Assembly: GCA_963708675.1 (NCBI GenBank)
Contig: CAVPTO010000004.1
Location: 124,001 to 188,000, forward strand
Reading direction: 5' to 3'
Length of the DNA: 64,000 nt
DNA from: DATAXP01 sp963708675
GTDB taxonomy: Bacteria; Planctomycetota; Planctomycetia; Pirellulales; PNKZ01
Positions 1 through 10,089 of this stretch are shown one piece after another; positions within the stretch are counted from its first letter, which is position 1; every line of letters starts with the position of its first letter. The notes under the pieces were generated by a model. It did no database searches. It saw nothing but the letters and a program-made list of their open reading frames with translations, and was not told the DNA's origin. Both the position numbers and the translations under genes were made by a program.

Positions 1-2254
1 CCCGGCTTCAACCCGCCGCCTCCCGGCCCCGTGCGCATCGTCCGCTCGCGCAACGTTTCCGAGATCAAGGAACGCGCCAACGTCGTCACCGACGTGTTCG
101 AAGTCGGCGACGACATCTACATTCGTCCCGTCGTCATCGGTCTGCCGAATCGTCACAACGTGATGTTCGATCTTGTGAACGGAAGTCTCGTTCATTGGTG
201 GATTGGCGACACCGCTGCCGAGCGCACCCGCGGAAAGGCGTGGTATTGGACGATCGGCGGCGAGTCACTGGGACCGCTCGCTTCGCAGCCAAGCCCGGTG
301 GTCGACTGTGAACTCGCAATTCAGCAGGATCGGAAGAACTTCCGCGCCGTCAGGGCAGGTCAAGTTGCTGCTGTGCTTGATCACATCACGCATTCGAATC
401 AAGGAGTGCAGCTGTCGTATCGCATGACACAATTCGAGGAAGGAAGCGCAACGCGCCAAGTTATTGTTTTGCGCCAGTCCTTTGAGCCCTTGGTCAAGGA
501 AGGTCGGTCCGTTGGGTTCGTGCGTGAAGTGGAAGTGTCTGGACTTAACAATGGCCAAACAATCGAGCTTCGGCCGCTCGGAGATGTTCCCCTACGGCTC
601 AACAAAGAAGGCGTTCTCGTCCTGAGCCAGCCCATCGTTGCAGGTCAGCCTGAACCTCTCAAGAAACCACTGTTGTTGCAAATTCGACCGGTGAGCGGTG
701 TCAGCACATCGACCGCGATTGGATGCGGTCCTCTGGAGACCATCGAGACGACGGTCGTTCATCTCACGAATCAAGTCCCAGCAGTGCTCGAGTACGTTCT
801 CGATCTCCCGGTGGATCAGTTTCCCACCGTGCTGCCGGCGCTGCCGAACATGCCGGCGCGAACGTTAAACGTCGTGCCAGGTTGGGAGGCGACGCAGTTG
901 TCGATGCCGACGGAGGAGATGCCGACGGGGTTCGATTGGCGAAAGGATGGAACGTTGGTGCTGTCGTCGCTCAAGGGACGTGCGTGTGTGGCCACCGATA
1001 GCGATGGCGATGGTTTGGAGGACACGCTCAAGGCGGTCAGCGATGATTTGGCGACGCCCTATGGGATCGCGGTTAACGATGAAAAGTCGCTTGACGTCAT
1101 TTGCAAGTACGGCGTTGTGCGGTTGCACGACGACGATGGCGACGGGTTCTGCGAGCGAAGCGAGATTGTCGCCGACGGATGGGGCATGACGAACGACTAT
1201 CACGACTGGGCGGTCGGCCTGCCGCGCGATCCGCAAGAGAATTACGTCGTCGCGCTGCCGTGTCAGCAGGATGATCGCGACGAGGCGGCTGCACGACTTC
1301 GCGGCCAAGCACTGCGGCTCATTCCGCGAGCCCACGAGCGACAATCCGCGTCGCTTCAAGATCGAACCGGTCAGCGCGGGACTGCGCTTTCCGATGGGCA
1401 TCGCGATCAACGGCAACGGCGACATCTTCGCCAGCGACAACCAAGGGAATTACAATCCGTACAACGAAATCAACCACCTGATGCCAGGTAAGCGGTACGG
1501 CTTCATCAACAAGCTCGAAGTGCGGCCCGACTTTAAGCCACCGCTCGAACCGCCGGCCGTCGAGTTGCCGCATCCGTGGACACGCAGCGTCAACGGGCTG
1601 TGCTTTCTGGTGACGCCGCCCGTTGTGCGCGAGAAGATCGGTCGCGACGTATTTGGTCCGTTCGAAGGACATCTCGTCGGCTGCGAATACACAACGCTGC
1701 GATTGATTCGCATGACCCTCGACAAGATCGGCGCCACCTATCAAGGGGCGGCGTATCCGATGAGCGTCGTGCCTCCACCGAACGAGCCGACGTTCGAGGG
1801 GCCTGTCGTCGCGGCGGTCGCGCCCGATGGCGACGTGTATGTCGGCAACATGCGCGACAGTGGTTGGGGCGGCGGGCAGAATACCGGCTCGATCGTGCGG
1901 ATGCGCATGACCGATGACGTTCCGATCGGTATCCGTCACGTGCGCGCCACGAACGACGGCTTCGAGATCGAGTTCACGGGCTCGATCGACGGGAAGCAAG
2001 CGAAACAGGCAAGGCGCTATTCGGTGCTCTCGTATCGCCGCATCTCGACGCCGGCCTATGGTGGTGAGAACGTCGATGAGCGTGCCGAGCATGTGAAGAA
2101 GGTCGAGGTTGCACCCGATGCCAATTTGGTGAATCTGCATCTCGACACAATGTGCGCTGGGCATGTCTACGAGATACGCGTCGATATCGCGGCGGCGGAC
2201 GGGCGGCCGTTGTTTCCGGCCGAGGCGTATTACACGCTCCGCGTGGTGCCGTGA
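1..2254 (+). CDS. PVC-type beta-propeller dehydrogenase-like protein, 5' end missing and frameshifted
   Basis: The reading frame is already open at base 1, so the N-terminus lies outside the window. Frame 1 runs to about 1325 and homologous coding continues in frame 2 to the TGA at 2254, so one extra base (or two missing) lies near 1320-1332, where LRLIPR should run into PTSDNPRRF. The central part holds a calcium-loop-like repeat (DSDGDGLEDT, then HDDDGDGFCE), followed by propeller-type segments such as FPMGIAINGNGDIFASD. This matches the large exported planctomycete membrane-bound-dehydrogenase or heme-domain proteins, which resemble glucose/sorbosone dehydrogenases. No CxxCH is visible in the part seen. 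The substrate cannot be inferred. The frameshift may be a sequencing error because both halves are well conserved in style. Confidence 0.6.
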
Positions 2255-2323
2255 GCTCTTGTTTAACTATTGGCGATCGCACGTAAGCGCTCGCTGCGCG
2301 TCGCGGCTAAACGCGTCCGAATC

Positions 2324-3353
2324 ATGTCATTTCTTTTCATTACCTGTCAGGTCGGCGCCGAGGCGGCGGTCAAAGGCGAGCTGGCGCGGCGATGGCCGAC
2401 GTTCCGCTTCGCATATTCGCGCCCGGGGTTTCTGACGTTCAAGTTGCCGGAAGATCACGGACTGTCGGACGATTTCGACCTCGAATCGACATTCGCCCGC
2501 GCTTACGGTTTCTCGTTGGGTCGCGTGCAAGGCGAATCGAACGAAGAGTTGGCCGAGAAGGCATGGCAGCTTGCCGGCGATCGTGCGTTTTCCGCGCTGC
2601 ACGTTTGGCCGCGCGATCGCGCCCGGCTGGGCAGCGTGGGTACGAACCTGGCTTCACGCCCGAGTCACTCGCGGCGGAGGCGGCGGTTCGCGCCTTAGCC
2701 GCTTGCCGTATCACCTCGAGCGAGTTGCCGACGCCGAGTTCGCAGCTCGTGTTCGACGTAGTGCTCGTTGAACCAAACGAGTGGTTCGTCGGTTATCATC
2801 GCACGCGCAGCGGACCGTCGCGATGGCCCGGTGGGATGCGCGAGATGGCACTGCCCGAGTCAGCCGCGAGCCGCGCCTGGCTGAAGATGGAAGAGTCGCT
2901 GCGTTGGTCGCGGTTGCCGGTGCGGGCTGGGCAGGAGTTCGTCGAGATCGGCTGCGCGCGGGCGGCTCGTGCCAATCGCTGCTGAGTCGTGGCCTGCGTG
3001 TGATCGGCATCGATCCCGCCGTTGTCGACGAACGCGTGCTCGCGCATCCGCGTTTCACGCACGTGCGAAAACGTGGCGCTGACGTGCGGCGTCGCGCCTT
3101 TCGCAAGACGCATTGGCTGGCGACCGACATGAATGTCGCCCCGCAGTACACGCTCGACACGGTCGAGGCGATCGTCACGCATCCGCAAGTACACGTTCGC
3201 GGGCTGCTGTTGACGCTCAAATTGCTCGATTGGAAGCTCGCCGACGACCTCCCCGAATGGCTCCAGCGCATTCGCGGTTGGGGCTACACCAAGATTCGCT
3301 CTCGGCAATTGCAGCACAATCGCCAGGAAATCTGCGTGGCCGCGTTGCGTTGA
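2324..3353 (+). CDS. rlmM: RlmM-like 23S rRNA 2'-O-ribose methyltransferase, two frameshifts
   Basis: Three successive frames give one protein. Frame 2 starts at the ATG at 2324 (MSFLFITCQVGAEAAVKGEL, a THUMP-like N-terminal region). Frame 1 follows from about 2620 (GYEPGFTPESLAAEAAVRAL...). Frame 3 follows from about 2957 (GGSCQSLLSRGLRVIGIDPA, the FtsJ/Rossmann S-adenosylmethionine loop, then DMNVAP and LLLTLKLLDWKL with the conserved Asp and Lys of the K-D-K-E methyltransferase tetrad). Family knowledge: RlmM methylates C2498 of 23S rRNA in Escherichia coli. Each break needs one missing base in a GC-rich run, which fits assembly error, though decay cannot be excluded. The in-frame start at 2270 is less likely because bases 2297-2313 hold a common intergenic repeat motif (tcgcggctaaacg). 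Confidence 0.65.
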
Positions 3354-3448
3354 GTGCAGACTTGTTTCTCCGCGTCGCGGCAGACAGAATGGCAGCCAAC
3401 ATTCAACGTCCCCGTCAGCAGCACGTTTTTGAGGCAGGAGTTATCGCG

Positions 3449-4367
3449 ATGTCGCAACGAATCACTCGCCGTGAGGCACTCACTCGGGCCGCGGTCGCTG
3501 CCGGTACGGTCGCTGTCGCCTCGCTGCCGTCGGCCGCGCCGGCCATCGAGCCCATCGCACGCAACGGCAAGGCGAAGTTCAAGTTCAGCCTCGCCGCTTA
3601 CAGCTATCGCGATTTGCTCACCTCGAAGTCCGGCAGCCCCGCGCTGACGCTCGACGATTTCATTGCTGACTGCGCGAAGATGCAACTCGACGCGACCGAG
3701 CTGACGTCGTATTACTTCCCCGATCCGGTGACGGACGAATACCTGCACCACATCAAGAGCCTGACTTTCCGCCTCGGGCTCGACATTTCGGGCACGTCGA
3801 CTCGCAACGATTTCTGCGTGCCCAAGGGGGCCGATCGCGACAAGGAGTTGGCGTATTGCAAGCGTTGGGTCGATTACGCCGACACGATGGGCGCGCCGGT
3901 GATTCGCGTCTTCTCGGGCAAGCAACGCAAGGATCAGGACCTGGCCGAGGCCCACAAGCTGGCCGTCGAAGGGCTCGAAGAGTGCTGCGAGTACGCTGGG
4001 CAGCACGGCGTGTTCCTAGCGCTTGAGAATCACGGTGGACTCACCGAGAGCGCCGACGGCATGCTCAAAATCGTGCGCGACGTGCAGAGCCCGTGGTTCG
4101 GCGTGAACCTCGATAGCGGCAATTTCCTCAGCGAGACGCCGTACGAAGACCTGGCGAAGATCGCGCCTTACGCGCTGAACGTGCAGATCAAAGTCTCGAT
4201 CAAGTCGAACTCAGGCACGACGACCAAGAGCGACTACAAGCGGCTCGCGCAGATCATGACCGACGTTGGATACCGCGGGTATATTGTGCTCGAGTTCGAA
4301 GAGAAAGGCGGCGATCCGCGCGGAGTGCCCGAAGGAGATCGATCGTCTGCGACAGGCATTCGCGTAG
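3449..4367 (+). CDS. Tat-exported sugar phosphate isomerase/epimerase (xylose-isomerase-like TIM barrel)
   Basis: The ATG at 3449 follows a GGCAGGAG ribosome-binding site. The N-terminus has a twin-arginine-style signal (ITRREALTRAAVAAG, then a hydrophobic Ala/Val stretch to about residue 35), so export is likely. The body (KFKFSLAAYSYRDLL ... ALENHGGLTESADGML ... VNLDSGNFL) is an AP-endonuclease-2/xylose-isomerase-like TIM barrel, with Glu, His and Asp metal ligands in the expected strands. The undisturbed frame runs on to 4402, but that tail is unlike the family. A one-base shift near 4318 restores ECPKEIDRLRQAFA and a TAG at 4365-4367, the usual family ending, so I give that end. The substrate is unknown; relatives in planctomycetes are common near sugar-degrading genes. 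Confidence 0.72.
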
Positions 4368-4377
4368 TCGGCAATTG

Positions 4378-4575
4378 GTGTTCAGGTTGTCAATCGAATT
4401 GACGGCGGTATGTCTTATTCCTCTCCCCTTGCGGGAGAGGGTGGTTCGCCGGAGGCGAACCGGGTGAGGGGTTGAGGCGAGTACACGCTTCACTACCCCT
4501 CACCCCGGCCCTCTCCCGCAAGGGGAGAGGGAGCAAACGGAGTCGTCGTTCGATGAGCAACCTGAAGATCAATAA
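4378..4575. repeat. ~200-bp palindromic intergenic element (copy 1)
   Basis: An inverted repeat at 4420-4441 and 4510-4531 (CCTCTCCCCTTGCGGGAGAG against its complement) flanks GTGAGGGGTTGAGGCGAGTA. Similarity to a second copy at 27910-28111 extends past the palindrome on both sides (GGTGTTCAGGTT to the left, GTCGTTCGATGAG to the right). Both copies lie between convergent genes, so a bidirectional terminator role is possible. Half copies occur inside the SpoU gene at 59.8-60.05 kb. Confidence 0.85.
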
Positions 4576-4585
4576 ACGGGGGGCG

Positions 4586-5971
4586 CTACGATTTCGCGTA
4601 GCGGCGCTCGTCGAGTTCCAGGCGCTTCATCTTCTTGTAAAGCGTCGTGCGATTGATGCCCAATGCGGCCGCGGTCGCGTGACGGTTCCAGTTGTGCTCT
4701 TCGAGCACCTGTAGAAGAATCTGACGCTCGGGCGCGGCCAAGGCCTCTTTCAGCTTGCGATGCGCGGCGGTGTCGACGCTCACCGGGGCTGCGTGGAGAA
4801 GCGTCGTGGGCAGGTCTTCTAATCGTATTTTGTCGCTCTTGCCCAAGAGCACGGCACGCTCGATGACGTTCTGCAACTCGCGAACGTTACCGGGCCAGCG
4901 ATGTCGCTGTAACGCGCCCAGCGCGTCGTCGGCGAAGCCGCGAACCTTCTTGCCCGATTCTTCGCAAACGCGTTCGAGAAAGCTCTGCGCCAACAGCGGG
5001 ATGTCAGTAACTCGCTCGCGCAGCGGAGGCAGCTCGATATTGATGACGTTGACGCGGTAGAACAGGTCTTGGCGGAATCTGCCAGCCGCCACCAGGTCCT
5101 CAAGTTTCTCGTTCGTCGCGAGAATCGGACGCACGTCGACTTTGAACGTCTTCGTGCCGCCAACTTGCTCGAACTCGAACTCTTGCAGAATTCGCAACAG
5201 CTTCACTTGCAGGCCTGGCGTCGCAGTGCCGATTTCGTCGAGGAAGATCGTTCCCGTGTCGGCTTGCTTGAACTTGCCGAGCTTGTCGCCTGCAGCGCCG
5301 GTGAAGGCGCCGGCGACGTGGCCGAACAATTCACTTTCGAGAAGCGTTTCGGGCAACGCGCCGCAGGCGACTTCGACGAACGGGGCGTTGCGTCGGCTGC
5401 TGCGACGATGAATCGCGCGAGCGATGAGCGACTTGCCGGTGCCGCTTTCGCCGGTGATGAGCATCGTGGCGCGGGTGTCGGCCACGCTGTCGATCATCTC
5501 AAAGATTTTTTGCATGCGGGCGTCGTGCCCGATCACGTTGTCCATGCCGAACTGCTTGTCGAGCTGGGCCTTGAGCGTTCGGTTTTCTTCAATGACATTG
5601 CGCGTGCTGATGGCCCGCTGAATCGCCATCTCCAACTCTTCGTCGATCAGCGGCTTGGTAAGCATGTCGAACGCGCCAGCACGGATGGCGTCGATTGCCG
5701 TCTCAACCGTGCCGTAGCCGGTGATCAGAATGACGGTCGTGTCGCTGGCGTGTTCGCGGCACCAGGCGAGGATGTCGAATCCGTCGCCATCGCCGTCGCC
5801 GAGTCGGATGTCCGCCAGCACCAGTTCGTAGCGCTTTTTCTTTAACGCCGCGACTGCGTTGGGATGGCTGTCGGCCGTGTCGACGCCATAGCCCTGTTCG
5901 CGCAGCCAGCCGGCCATCGACTCTAAAATGTGTCGATCGTCGTCCACCAGCAGAATCGCAGTGCGCTTCAT
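4586..5971 (-). CDS. NtrC-family sigma-54-dependent response regulator
   Basis: The product has 461 residues from the ATG at 5971. Domain order: receiver (1-120, acidic pocket D10-D12, phospho-acceptor D54 in LADIRL, K107), AAA+ sigma-54 activator (145-375: Walker A GESGTGKS 174-181, GAFTGA loop 221-226 that contacts sigma-54, Walker B FLDEI 243-247), and a Fis-type helix-turn-helix ending RHATAAALGINRTTLYKKMK. It should activate sigma-54 promoters after phosphorylation by an unlinked histidine kinase, since none is adjacent. A frame upstream extends to 6031, but the family begins at MKRTAILLVDDD. An unusual GDGDGDG stretch directly follows the phosphorylation site. The gene is convergent with the isomerase gene across the palindromic repeat. 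Confidence 0.92.
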   Translation of the reverse strand: MKRTAILLVDDDRHILESMAGWLREQGYGVDTADSHPNAVAALKKKRYELVLADIRLGDGDGDGFDILAWCREHASDTTVILITGYGTVETAIDAIRAGAFDMLTKPLIDEELEMAIQRAISTRNVIEENRTLKAQLDKQFGMDNVIGHDARMQKIFEMIDSVADTRATMLITGESGTGKSLIARAIHRRSSRRNAPFVEVACGALPETLLESELFGHVAGAFTGAAGDKLGKFKQADTGTIFLDEIGTATPGLQVKLLRILQEFEFEQVGGTKTFKVDVRPILATNEKLEDLVAAGRFRQDLFYRVNVINIELPPLRERVTDIPLLAQSFLERVCEESGKKVRGFADDALGALQRHRWPGNVRELQNVIERAVLLGKSDKIRLEDLPTTLLHAAPVSVDTAAHRKLKEALAAPERQILLQVLEEHNWNRHATAAALGINRTTLYKKMKRLELDERRYAKS

Positions 5972-6315
5972 GGCTAATTCTCGTCGCCAATTGCGGCGGA
6001 TTTTGTAAGCGTTCGAGAGAGGCCCGCGCAAGTGTCCAACGCGCTTCGTGGTCCGACTCGATCGATTGTCCGTCGCTTCAATGCTTCAACCGTCGAGATT
6101 TATCTACGTCACAGGTTGTAGAGGGTCAACGCGCGATCACCTTCCCATCACCGCCCATTGCCGCACCGGGCAGATGCGTGCTAAGCTGCATTAAAGACGG
6201 CCCACGTCTTTTCTTGCCGTCGCGCGCTAAAATGCTTTTTATTCGGCCTCTACCTGTTGTATTGACGGTAGCGGTGCCGACGTTTGTTCCGCGTATTCCC
6301 TAGGAGGAATTCAGC
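5972..6315. other. Divergent intergenic region, no gene seen
   Basis: This 344-bp stretch separates the divergently transcribed NtrC and NarL-type regulators, so it should contain both promoters. Bases 6301-6306 hold a near-perfect Shine-Dalgarno for the downstream gene (TAGGAGG). I see no convincing sigma-54 -24/-12 box, tRNA or hairpin. Confidence 0.6.
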
Positions 6316-6948
6316 ATGTCGATCCGTCTGCTTGTTGCTGACGATCATGAGCTCGTGCGTTCAGGAATTGTCAGCCTGCTGGCCAACAGCGGGATCGAGG
6401 TCGTGGCCGAAGCCGCCACGAGTAACGAAGTTGTCGAACAAGCGCGCGAGCACAAGCCCGACGTTGTGCTGCTCGACATCCGACTGCGCGAAAGCGATGG
6501 TCTGACCGCGCTGCAAGACATTCAACGCGAGATGCCAGGTACGCGTGTCGTGATGCTCTCGACGTATGAGAACCCGACATACGTGGCGCGTGCCCATGCG
6601 TTGGGCGCCAGCGACTACGTGCTCAAAGGAGCTTCACGCGATGAGTTGGTCGGCGCGATCAAAGCCGTCGCGGCCGGCGAAGCCCCGAGTCAGTATGGCG
6701 AGATGTCGCGCGTGGCCGGCACATTGGCCGATCGCCAAAAGCAGGCCGACAGCGAGGTATCGCTGACGCAGCGCGAGACGCAGGTGTTACGACACCTTGC
6801 GATGGGGCTGAGCAACAAGGAAATCGGACAATCGTTGTCGATCAGTGTCGAGACGGTGAAGGAACACGTCCAACACCTGTTGCGCAAAATGGGCGTCGCC
6901 GATCGCACGCAGGCTGCGGTGTGGGCCGTCCGCAACGGATTGGTGTAG
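6316..6948 (+). CDS. NarL/FixJ-family response regulator
   Basis: The start is fixed by TAGGAGGAATTCAGC just before the ATG. The 210-residue product has a receiver domain (D9/D10, phospho-acceptor D54 in VVLLDIRL, Lys in DYVLKGAS) and a LuxR-type helix-turn-helix at about 150-205 (LTQRETQVLRHLAMGLSNKE, then SISVETVKEHVQHLLRKMGV). It is a DNA-binding regulator that needs a partner kinase, and none is encoded nearby. It is transcribed away from the NtrC-type regulator and converges on xerC. The length and key residues are normal for the family. Confidence 0.93.
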   Translation: MSIRLLVADDHELVRSGIVSLLANSGIEVVAEAATSNEVVEQAREHKPDVVLLDIRLRESDGLTALQDIQREMPGTRVVMLSTYENPTYVARAHALGASDYVLKGASRDELVGAIKAVAAGEAPSQYGEMSRVAGTLADRQKQADSEVSLTQRETQVLRHLAMGLSNKEIGQSLSISVETVKEHVQHLLRKMGVADRTQAAVWAVRNGLV

Positions 6949-6979
6949 TCGATGCGTCGTCGGGGCCGCGGGCAGCGAA

Positions 6980-7873
6980 TCACCGCGCTCGCGGGTGGGC
7001 CTTTTCGTAGGCGGCCCGCAAGCTGGCGGTGCTGACGTGCGTGTAGATTTGCGTCGTCAGCAGGCTTTTGTGCCCGAGCAATTCCTGGACGCTGCGAATA
7101 TCGGCGCCACGGTCGAGCAAATGCGTCGCGAAGCTGTGACGCAGCGTGTGCGGCGTCGTGCGGCGATCGAGCCCCGTCGACCGCAGATACTTCTCGAGCA
7201 TGCGGCCCACGCTGCGCGTGGTGAGACGTCGGCCAAACTTGTTCACGAACAGCGGCACTTCGCCCTTGCCGCCTTCACGAACGCGACGCTGCTTCATCCA
7301 CTGCTTGATCGCCTTGGCGGCGAACGATCCGAGAGGTGAAAGGCGTTCTTTTCGTCCCTTGCCGCGGATGCGCATCACGCCGGAGTCGAAATCGAGATCG
7401 CTGTCGTTAAGTCCCACGAGCTCGCTGACGCGCAAACCGCCGGAGTACAGGGTCTCAAGCATCGCCCGGTCGCGCAGGCCCATCGTGCCATCACTGGGTG
7501 GCGAACTGAGCAGCTTGCCGATCTCGGCCGTCGAGAGGAAATGCGGCAGCGTCCGCGACTTGCGTGGGTTGCGCAGCGGCTTCGCTGGGTTCGTCTCTGC
7601 CCAACCATCACGTTGGCCGAAGCGAAAAAAGCTGCGCAGCGATGCGAGTCGTCGCGCGATGGTGCTCTTCGACAGCCCAGCATCGTGCAGCTTGCCGACG
7701 TAGCCACGCAGGTCGAGCGTCGTGATGCGCTCGGGCGCCGGCAGTTCGCCGTGACGTTCTTCAAGCCACGTCGTCAAAGCGGCGAGATCTTCGCCATAGC
7801 TTTTGATCGTCAGCGCCGAGGCATTGCGCTCGACGCGCAAGTATGTCAGAAAGCGTGTAACGGCCTGTTGCAT
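6980..7873 (-). CDS. xerC: Tyrosine recombinase XerC
   Basis: The product has 297 residues: an N-terminal SAM-like core-binding domain (about 1-90) and a catalytic domain with the complete pentad plus nucleophile: R148 (SGGLRVSEL), K172 (GKGRKERL), H242 and R245 (HTLRHSFATH), H268 (LGHKS) and Y277 (TQIYTHV). XerC with XerD resolves chromosome dimers at dif. XerC is preferred over XerD from overall style only, and the distinction is not certain without alignment. The gene lies 55 bp downstream of the small gene at 7929-8174 on the same strand and may be co-transcribed. No integron or phage context is visible, so it looks like the housekeeping recombinase. Confidence 0.85.
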   Translation of the reverse strand: MQQAVTRFLTYLRVERNASALTIKSYGEDLAALTTWLEERHGELPAPERITTLDLRGYVGKLHDAGLSKSTIARRLASLRSFFRFGQRDGWAETNPAKPLRNPRKSRTLPHFLSTAEIGKLLSSPPSDGTMGLRDRAMLETLYSGGLRVSELVGLNDSDLDFDSGVMRIRGKGRKERLSPLGSFAAKAIKQWMKQRRVREGGKGEVPLFVNKFGRRLTTRSVGRMLEKYLRSTGLDRRTTPHTLRHSFATHLLDRGADIRSVQELLGHKSLLTTQIYTHVSTASLRAAYEKAHPRAR

Positions 7874-7928
7874 GGACAGTCACACCGATTAGCCGCGGCG
7901 CGAAGCAAGCGCTTTTTGGCAAACAACG

Positions 7929-8174
7929 TTATGCCGCGTCTTCCGAGTCATACGGCAGCGGCAGCTTGAAGCGTCGCGGGCGTTCGACGCTCGGGGCGTC
8001 TTGGCGGATCTTCTGGCTCAGCACCGCGGCGTCGTACCAGCTGAAGCTCAGGTCGGGGTTCGAGGCGAATCGTCCCAACACGCGCAACGTCTCGGCACGG
8101 CTCGAGTCGTCGTATAGGAAGACGTAGCGCTCCTCGCCCTTAACCAAGGCCAGGACATTGATATCCTGCGACAC
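7929..8174 (-). CDS. Conserved small protein of unknown function
   Basis: I place the start at the GTG at 8174 rather than an upstream ATG at 8210 because AGGAGGG sits six bases before this GTG, a near-ideal ribosome-binding site. That gives 81 residues beginning (V)SQDINVLALVKGEERYVFLY. The protein is soluble, mixed alpha/beta, with no signal peptide, cysteine motif or membrane segment; SFSWYDAAVLSQKI lies near the C-terminus. I do not recognise a characterised family. The position directly before xerC in the same direction suggests co-transcription but gives no function. Confidence 0.65.
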   Translation of the reverse strand: MSQDINVLALVKGEERYVFLYDDSSRAETLRVLGRFASNPDLSFSWYDAAVLSQKIRQDAPSVERPRRFKLPLPYDSEDAA

Positions 8175-8475
8175 GCGCGCCCTCCTAGCTATCGTCACGT
8201 TGATCGGCACTCGATCGCGCGGAAGATCCGTCCCCAGCGCGAGTTTCGTATGAGATTTATCGGCCGACGAGGTACCGCGACACTACTTGGCTTTTGACGG
8301 CCGAAGTGCGCGAAAACGGCGCAGAACGATTGCGCCGGAGAAAGCATCATCGTTATCGGCACAATCGGCGAGTCTTCTCAAGTCGATGTGAGCCATGATG
8401 GGGCCAGCTTCTGCTGGCATTCGTGGCGACGGCGCTGTGATCACGTGCCGTCAATGCATTCGACGTGGCGAACGT
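8175..8475. other. Intergenic stretch, no gene seen
   Basis: About 300 bp between the end of the heptose operon and the small gene before xerC. It contains a short hairpin (CGGCGCA, seven-base loop, TGCGCCG near 8314-8334) but no T-tract, so I do not call a terminator. No open frame with a plausible start is seen. Confidence 0.5.
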
Positions 8476-9051
8476 TCACGCCTGCCGCAGCAGATGGCAG
8501 ACGGCCTCGGCGAGACTCGCGAACTGTCGCGTGGCCGAGGCGAGCGATGAATGCTTGATGGCCGATGCCGTCGCTGCGCCGTAGCCGGTCATCACCAGCA
8601 GCGGCTTGCACGTCGCCGCGATGGCCGCTTGCAAGTCGGACGCCTTATCACCGACCAGCCATGAGTCGGCGAGCGAGAGTTCCAATTCTTCTGCCGCGCG
8701 ACGCAACATTCCTGGGCGAGGTTTGCGACACTCGCACTCGACGGCATAGCGCTCCACGGTGGCATGCGGATGGTGCGGGCAATGGTAGTAACGGTCGATA
8801 CGCGCTCCATGCGATGCAAGCAGTTCGTCAAGCCGAGCATGCACGCGTGGCACGTTCTCTTCAGGAAAGAGACCTCGCGCGACACCGGCCTGATTGGTGA
8901 CGACAACGGTCGCCAGCCCCGCGGCGTTCAGCTTTGCAATCGCTTCGCCTGCACCGTCGACGAGCTCGACTTGATCAGGATCGTTGAGGTAGCCAACCTC
9001 TTGAATGATCACGCCATCGCGGTCCAGAAAAACCGCCGCTCGTTGCGTCAT
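8476..9051 (-). CDS. gmhB: D-glycero-D-manno-heptose-1,7-bisphosphate 7-phosphatase (HAD-IIIA)
   Basis: The start at 9051 (MTQRAAVFLDRDGVI) forms an ATGA overlap with the stop of the glycosyltransferase gene. HAD motifs are intact: nucleophile and acid FLDRDG, TNQ (motif II), KPRPG Lys (motif III) and VGDKASD (motif IV). The zinc loop CPHHPH ... CECRKP typical of GmhB is present. The enzyme removes the 7-phosphate (or the relevant anomeric partner phosphate) before nucleotidyl transfer in nucleotide-activated heptose synthesis. It is the last gene of the minus-strand operon 13271-8476 with the kinase, nucleotidyltransferase and epimerase. Length (191 residues) is normal. Confidence 0.85.
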   Translation of the reverse strand: MTQRAAVFLDRDGVIIQEVGYLNDPDQVELVDGAGEAIAKLNAAGLATVVVTNQAGVARGLFPEENVPRVHARLDELLASHGARIDRYYHCPHHPHATVERYAVECECRKPRPGMLRRAAEELELSLADSWLVGDKASDLQAAIAATCKPLLVMTGYGAATASAIKHSSLASATRQFASLAEAVCHLLRQA

Positions 9052-10049
9052 GGCGAGGTGGGGGCGACGACACGGCGAGCGTGGTGATGCCCCGCCAAAG
9101 CATGCCCCGATGATGCGTGACTGTCCTCGAAACCCAGCTCGTAGTCGGTCCAATAGAGCGGGCGGTTTTGCACCTCAATGAACACGCGACCGAGGTATTC
9201 GCCAATGACGCCCAAGGATAGCAACTGCACGCCTCCCAAGAACCACAGGCTGAGCATCAAGCTCGACCATCCACCACCGGCCGCGAAGCCGAGCAACTTG
9301 GCTGCAAGCGTCATCGTGCCGAGCCCCGCAGTGGCGACTGTCAGCACTAGGCCGACCAACGCCGCGAAGCGAAGTGGCACAACCGAGAACGAGACGAAAC
9401 CATCGATCGCCACCCACAACGACCGACGGAAATTGTAGTTGGTTTCGCCAGAATTACGAGCATTACGGGCGACGGTGATCTTCGCTTGTTTGAGGCCAGG
9501 CCAGACGGTGAGTCCGCGCAGGAAGCGTGTGTGTTCGGTTAGCCGCTTCATGAAGGCGACGACGCCAGCATCGAGTAGTCGAAACTCGCCGGCGTCGCGG
9601 GGTATTTCGATCGTCGAGATCCGAGCGAGCAGGCGATAGAAGGTCTTCGCGAGATACTGGTACAGCCAATAGTTCGAAGCACTCGCCCGCTGCACGTACA
9701 CAATCTGATTTCCTGCTCGCCACAAGCGAAGCATCTCGGGAATCACGGTCGGCGAGTCTTGCAAGTCGGCATCCATGATGATGACCGCCTCGCCACGGCA
9801 ACGGTTCAGCCCGGCCGTGATAGCAATCGACTGGCTGAATCGCCGTGAGAGGCGAATGAGTTTTACACGACCGTCGCGATGATGCAGCGCCGAGATGCGA
9901 TCTGGCGTCTCGTCGGTGCTGTCGTCGCAATAGATCAGCTCAAACGTGTAGTCCGATAACTCGTCGAACACCTCGCACAGCGCGGCATGTAACGCCTCGA
10001 TGTTGTCGAGTTCGTTGTGCGTGGGAACGACGATGGAAACGAGCGTCAT
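9048..10049 (-). CDS. Family 2 glycosyltransferase, polyprenyl-phosphate type
   Basis: The 333-residue product begins MTLVSIVVPTHNELDNIEAL and carries the GT-A motifs CDDSTDET and MDADLQDSP (the DxD nucleotide-sugar/metal site) plus an acceptor-region arginine stretch (RRFSQSIAITAGLNR). Two hydrophobic segments near the C-terminus (about 230-265 and 275-300, ending GEYLGRVFIEVQNRP) are typical of ArnC/DPM1-like enzymes that load sugars onto undecaprenyl phosphate at the membrane. It sits between the GHMP kinase gene and gmhB, overlapping the latter by ATGA, so it may use the heptose or a linked sugar. The sugar donor is not defined by sequence. Confidence 0.85.
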   Translation of the reverse strand: MTLVSIVVPTHNELDNIEALHAALCEVFDELSDYTFELIYCDDSTDETPDRISALHHRDGRVKLIRLSRRFSQSIAITAGLNRCRGEAVIIMDADLQDSPTVIPEMLRLWRAGNQIVYVQRASASNYWLYQYLAKTFYRLLARISTIEIPRDAGEFRLLDAGVVAFMKRLTEHTRFLRGLTVWPGLKQAKITVARNARNSGETNYNFRRSLWVAIDGFVSFSVVPLRFAALVGLVLTVATAGLGTMTLAAKLLGFAAGGGWSSLMLSLWFLGGVQLLSLGVIGEYLGRVFIEVQNRPLYWTDYELGFEDSHASSGHALAGHHHARRVVAPTSP

Positions 10050-10089
10050 AGGCAGCAGAGGGCAGCAGTCTGAGGGCAGTTTCGAGATG

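Noticed and set aside
4390..4714. Short frames with LTPALSRKGRG-type translations.
   Set aside because: They are translations of the palindromic repeat, not genes; the exception inside SpoU is reported because flanking family motifs stay in frame.
6980..7873. XerC-like recombinase as evidence of an integrated mobile element.
   Set aside because: No attachment-site repeats, phage or integron genes lie nearby; sequence and length fit the housekeeping recombinase.
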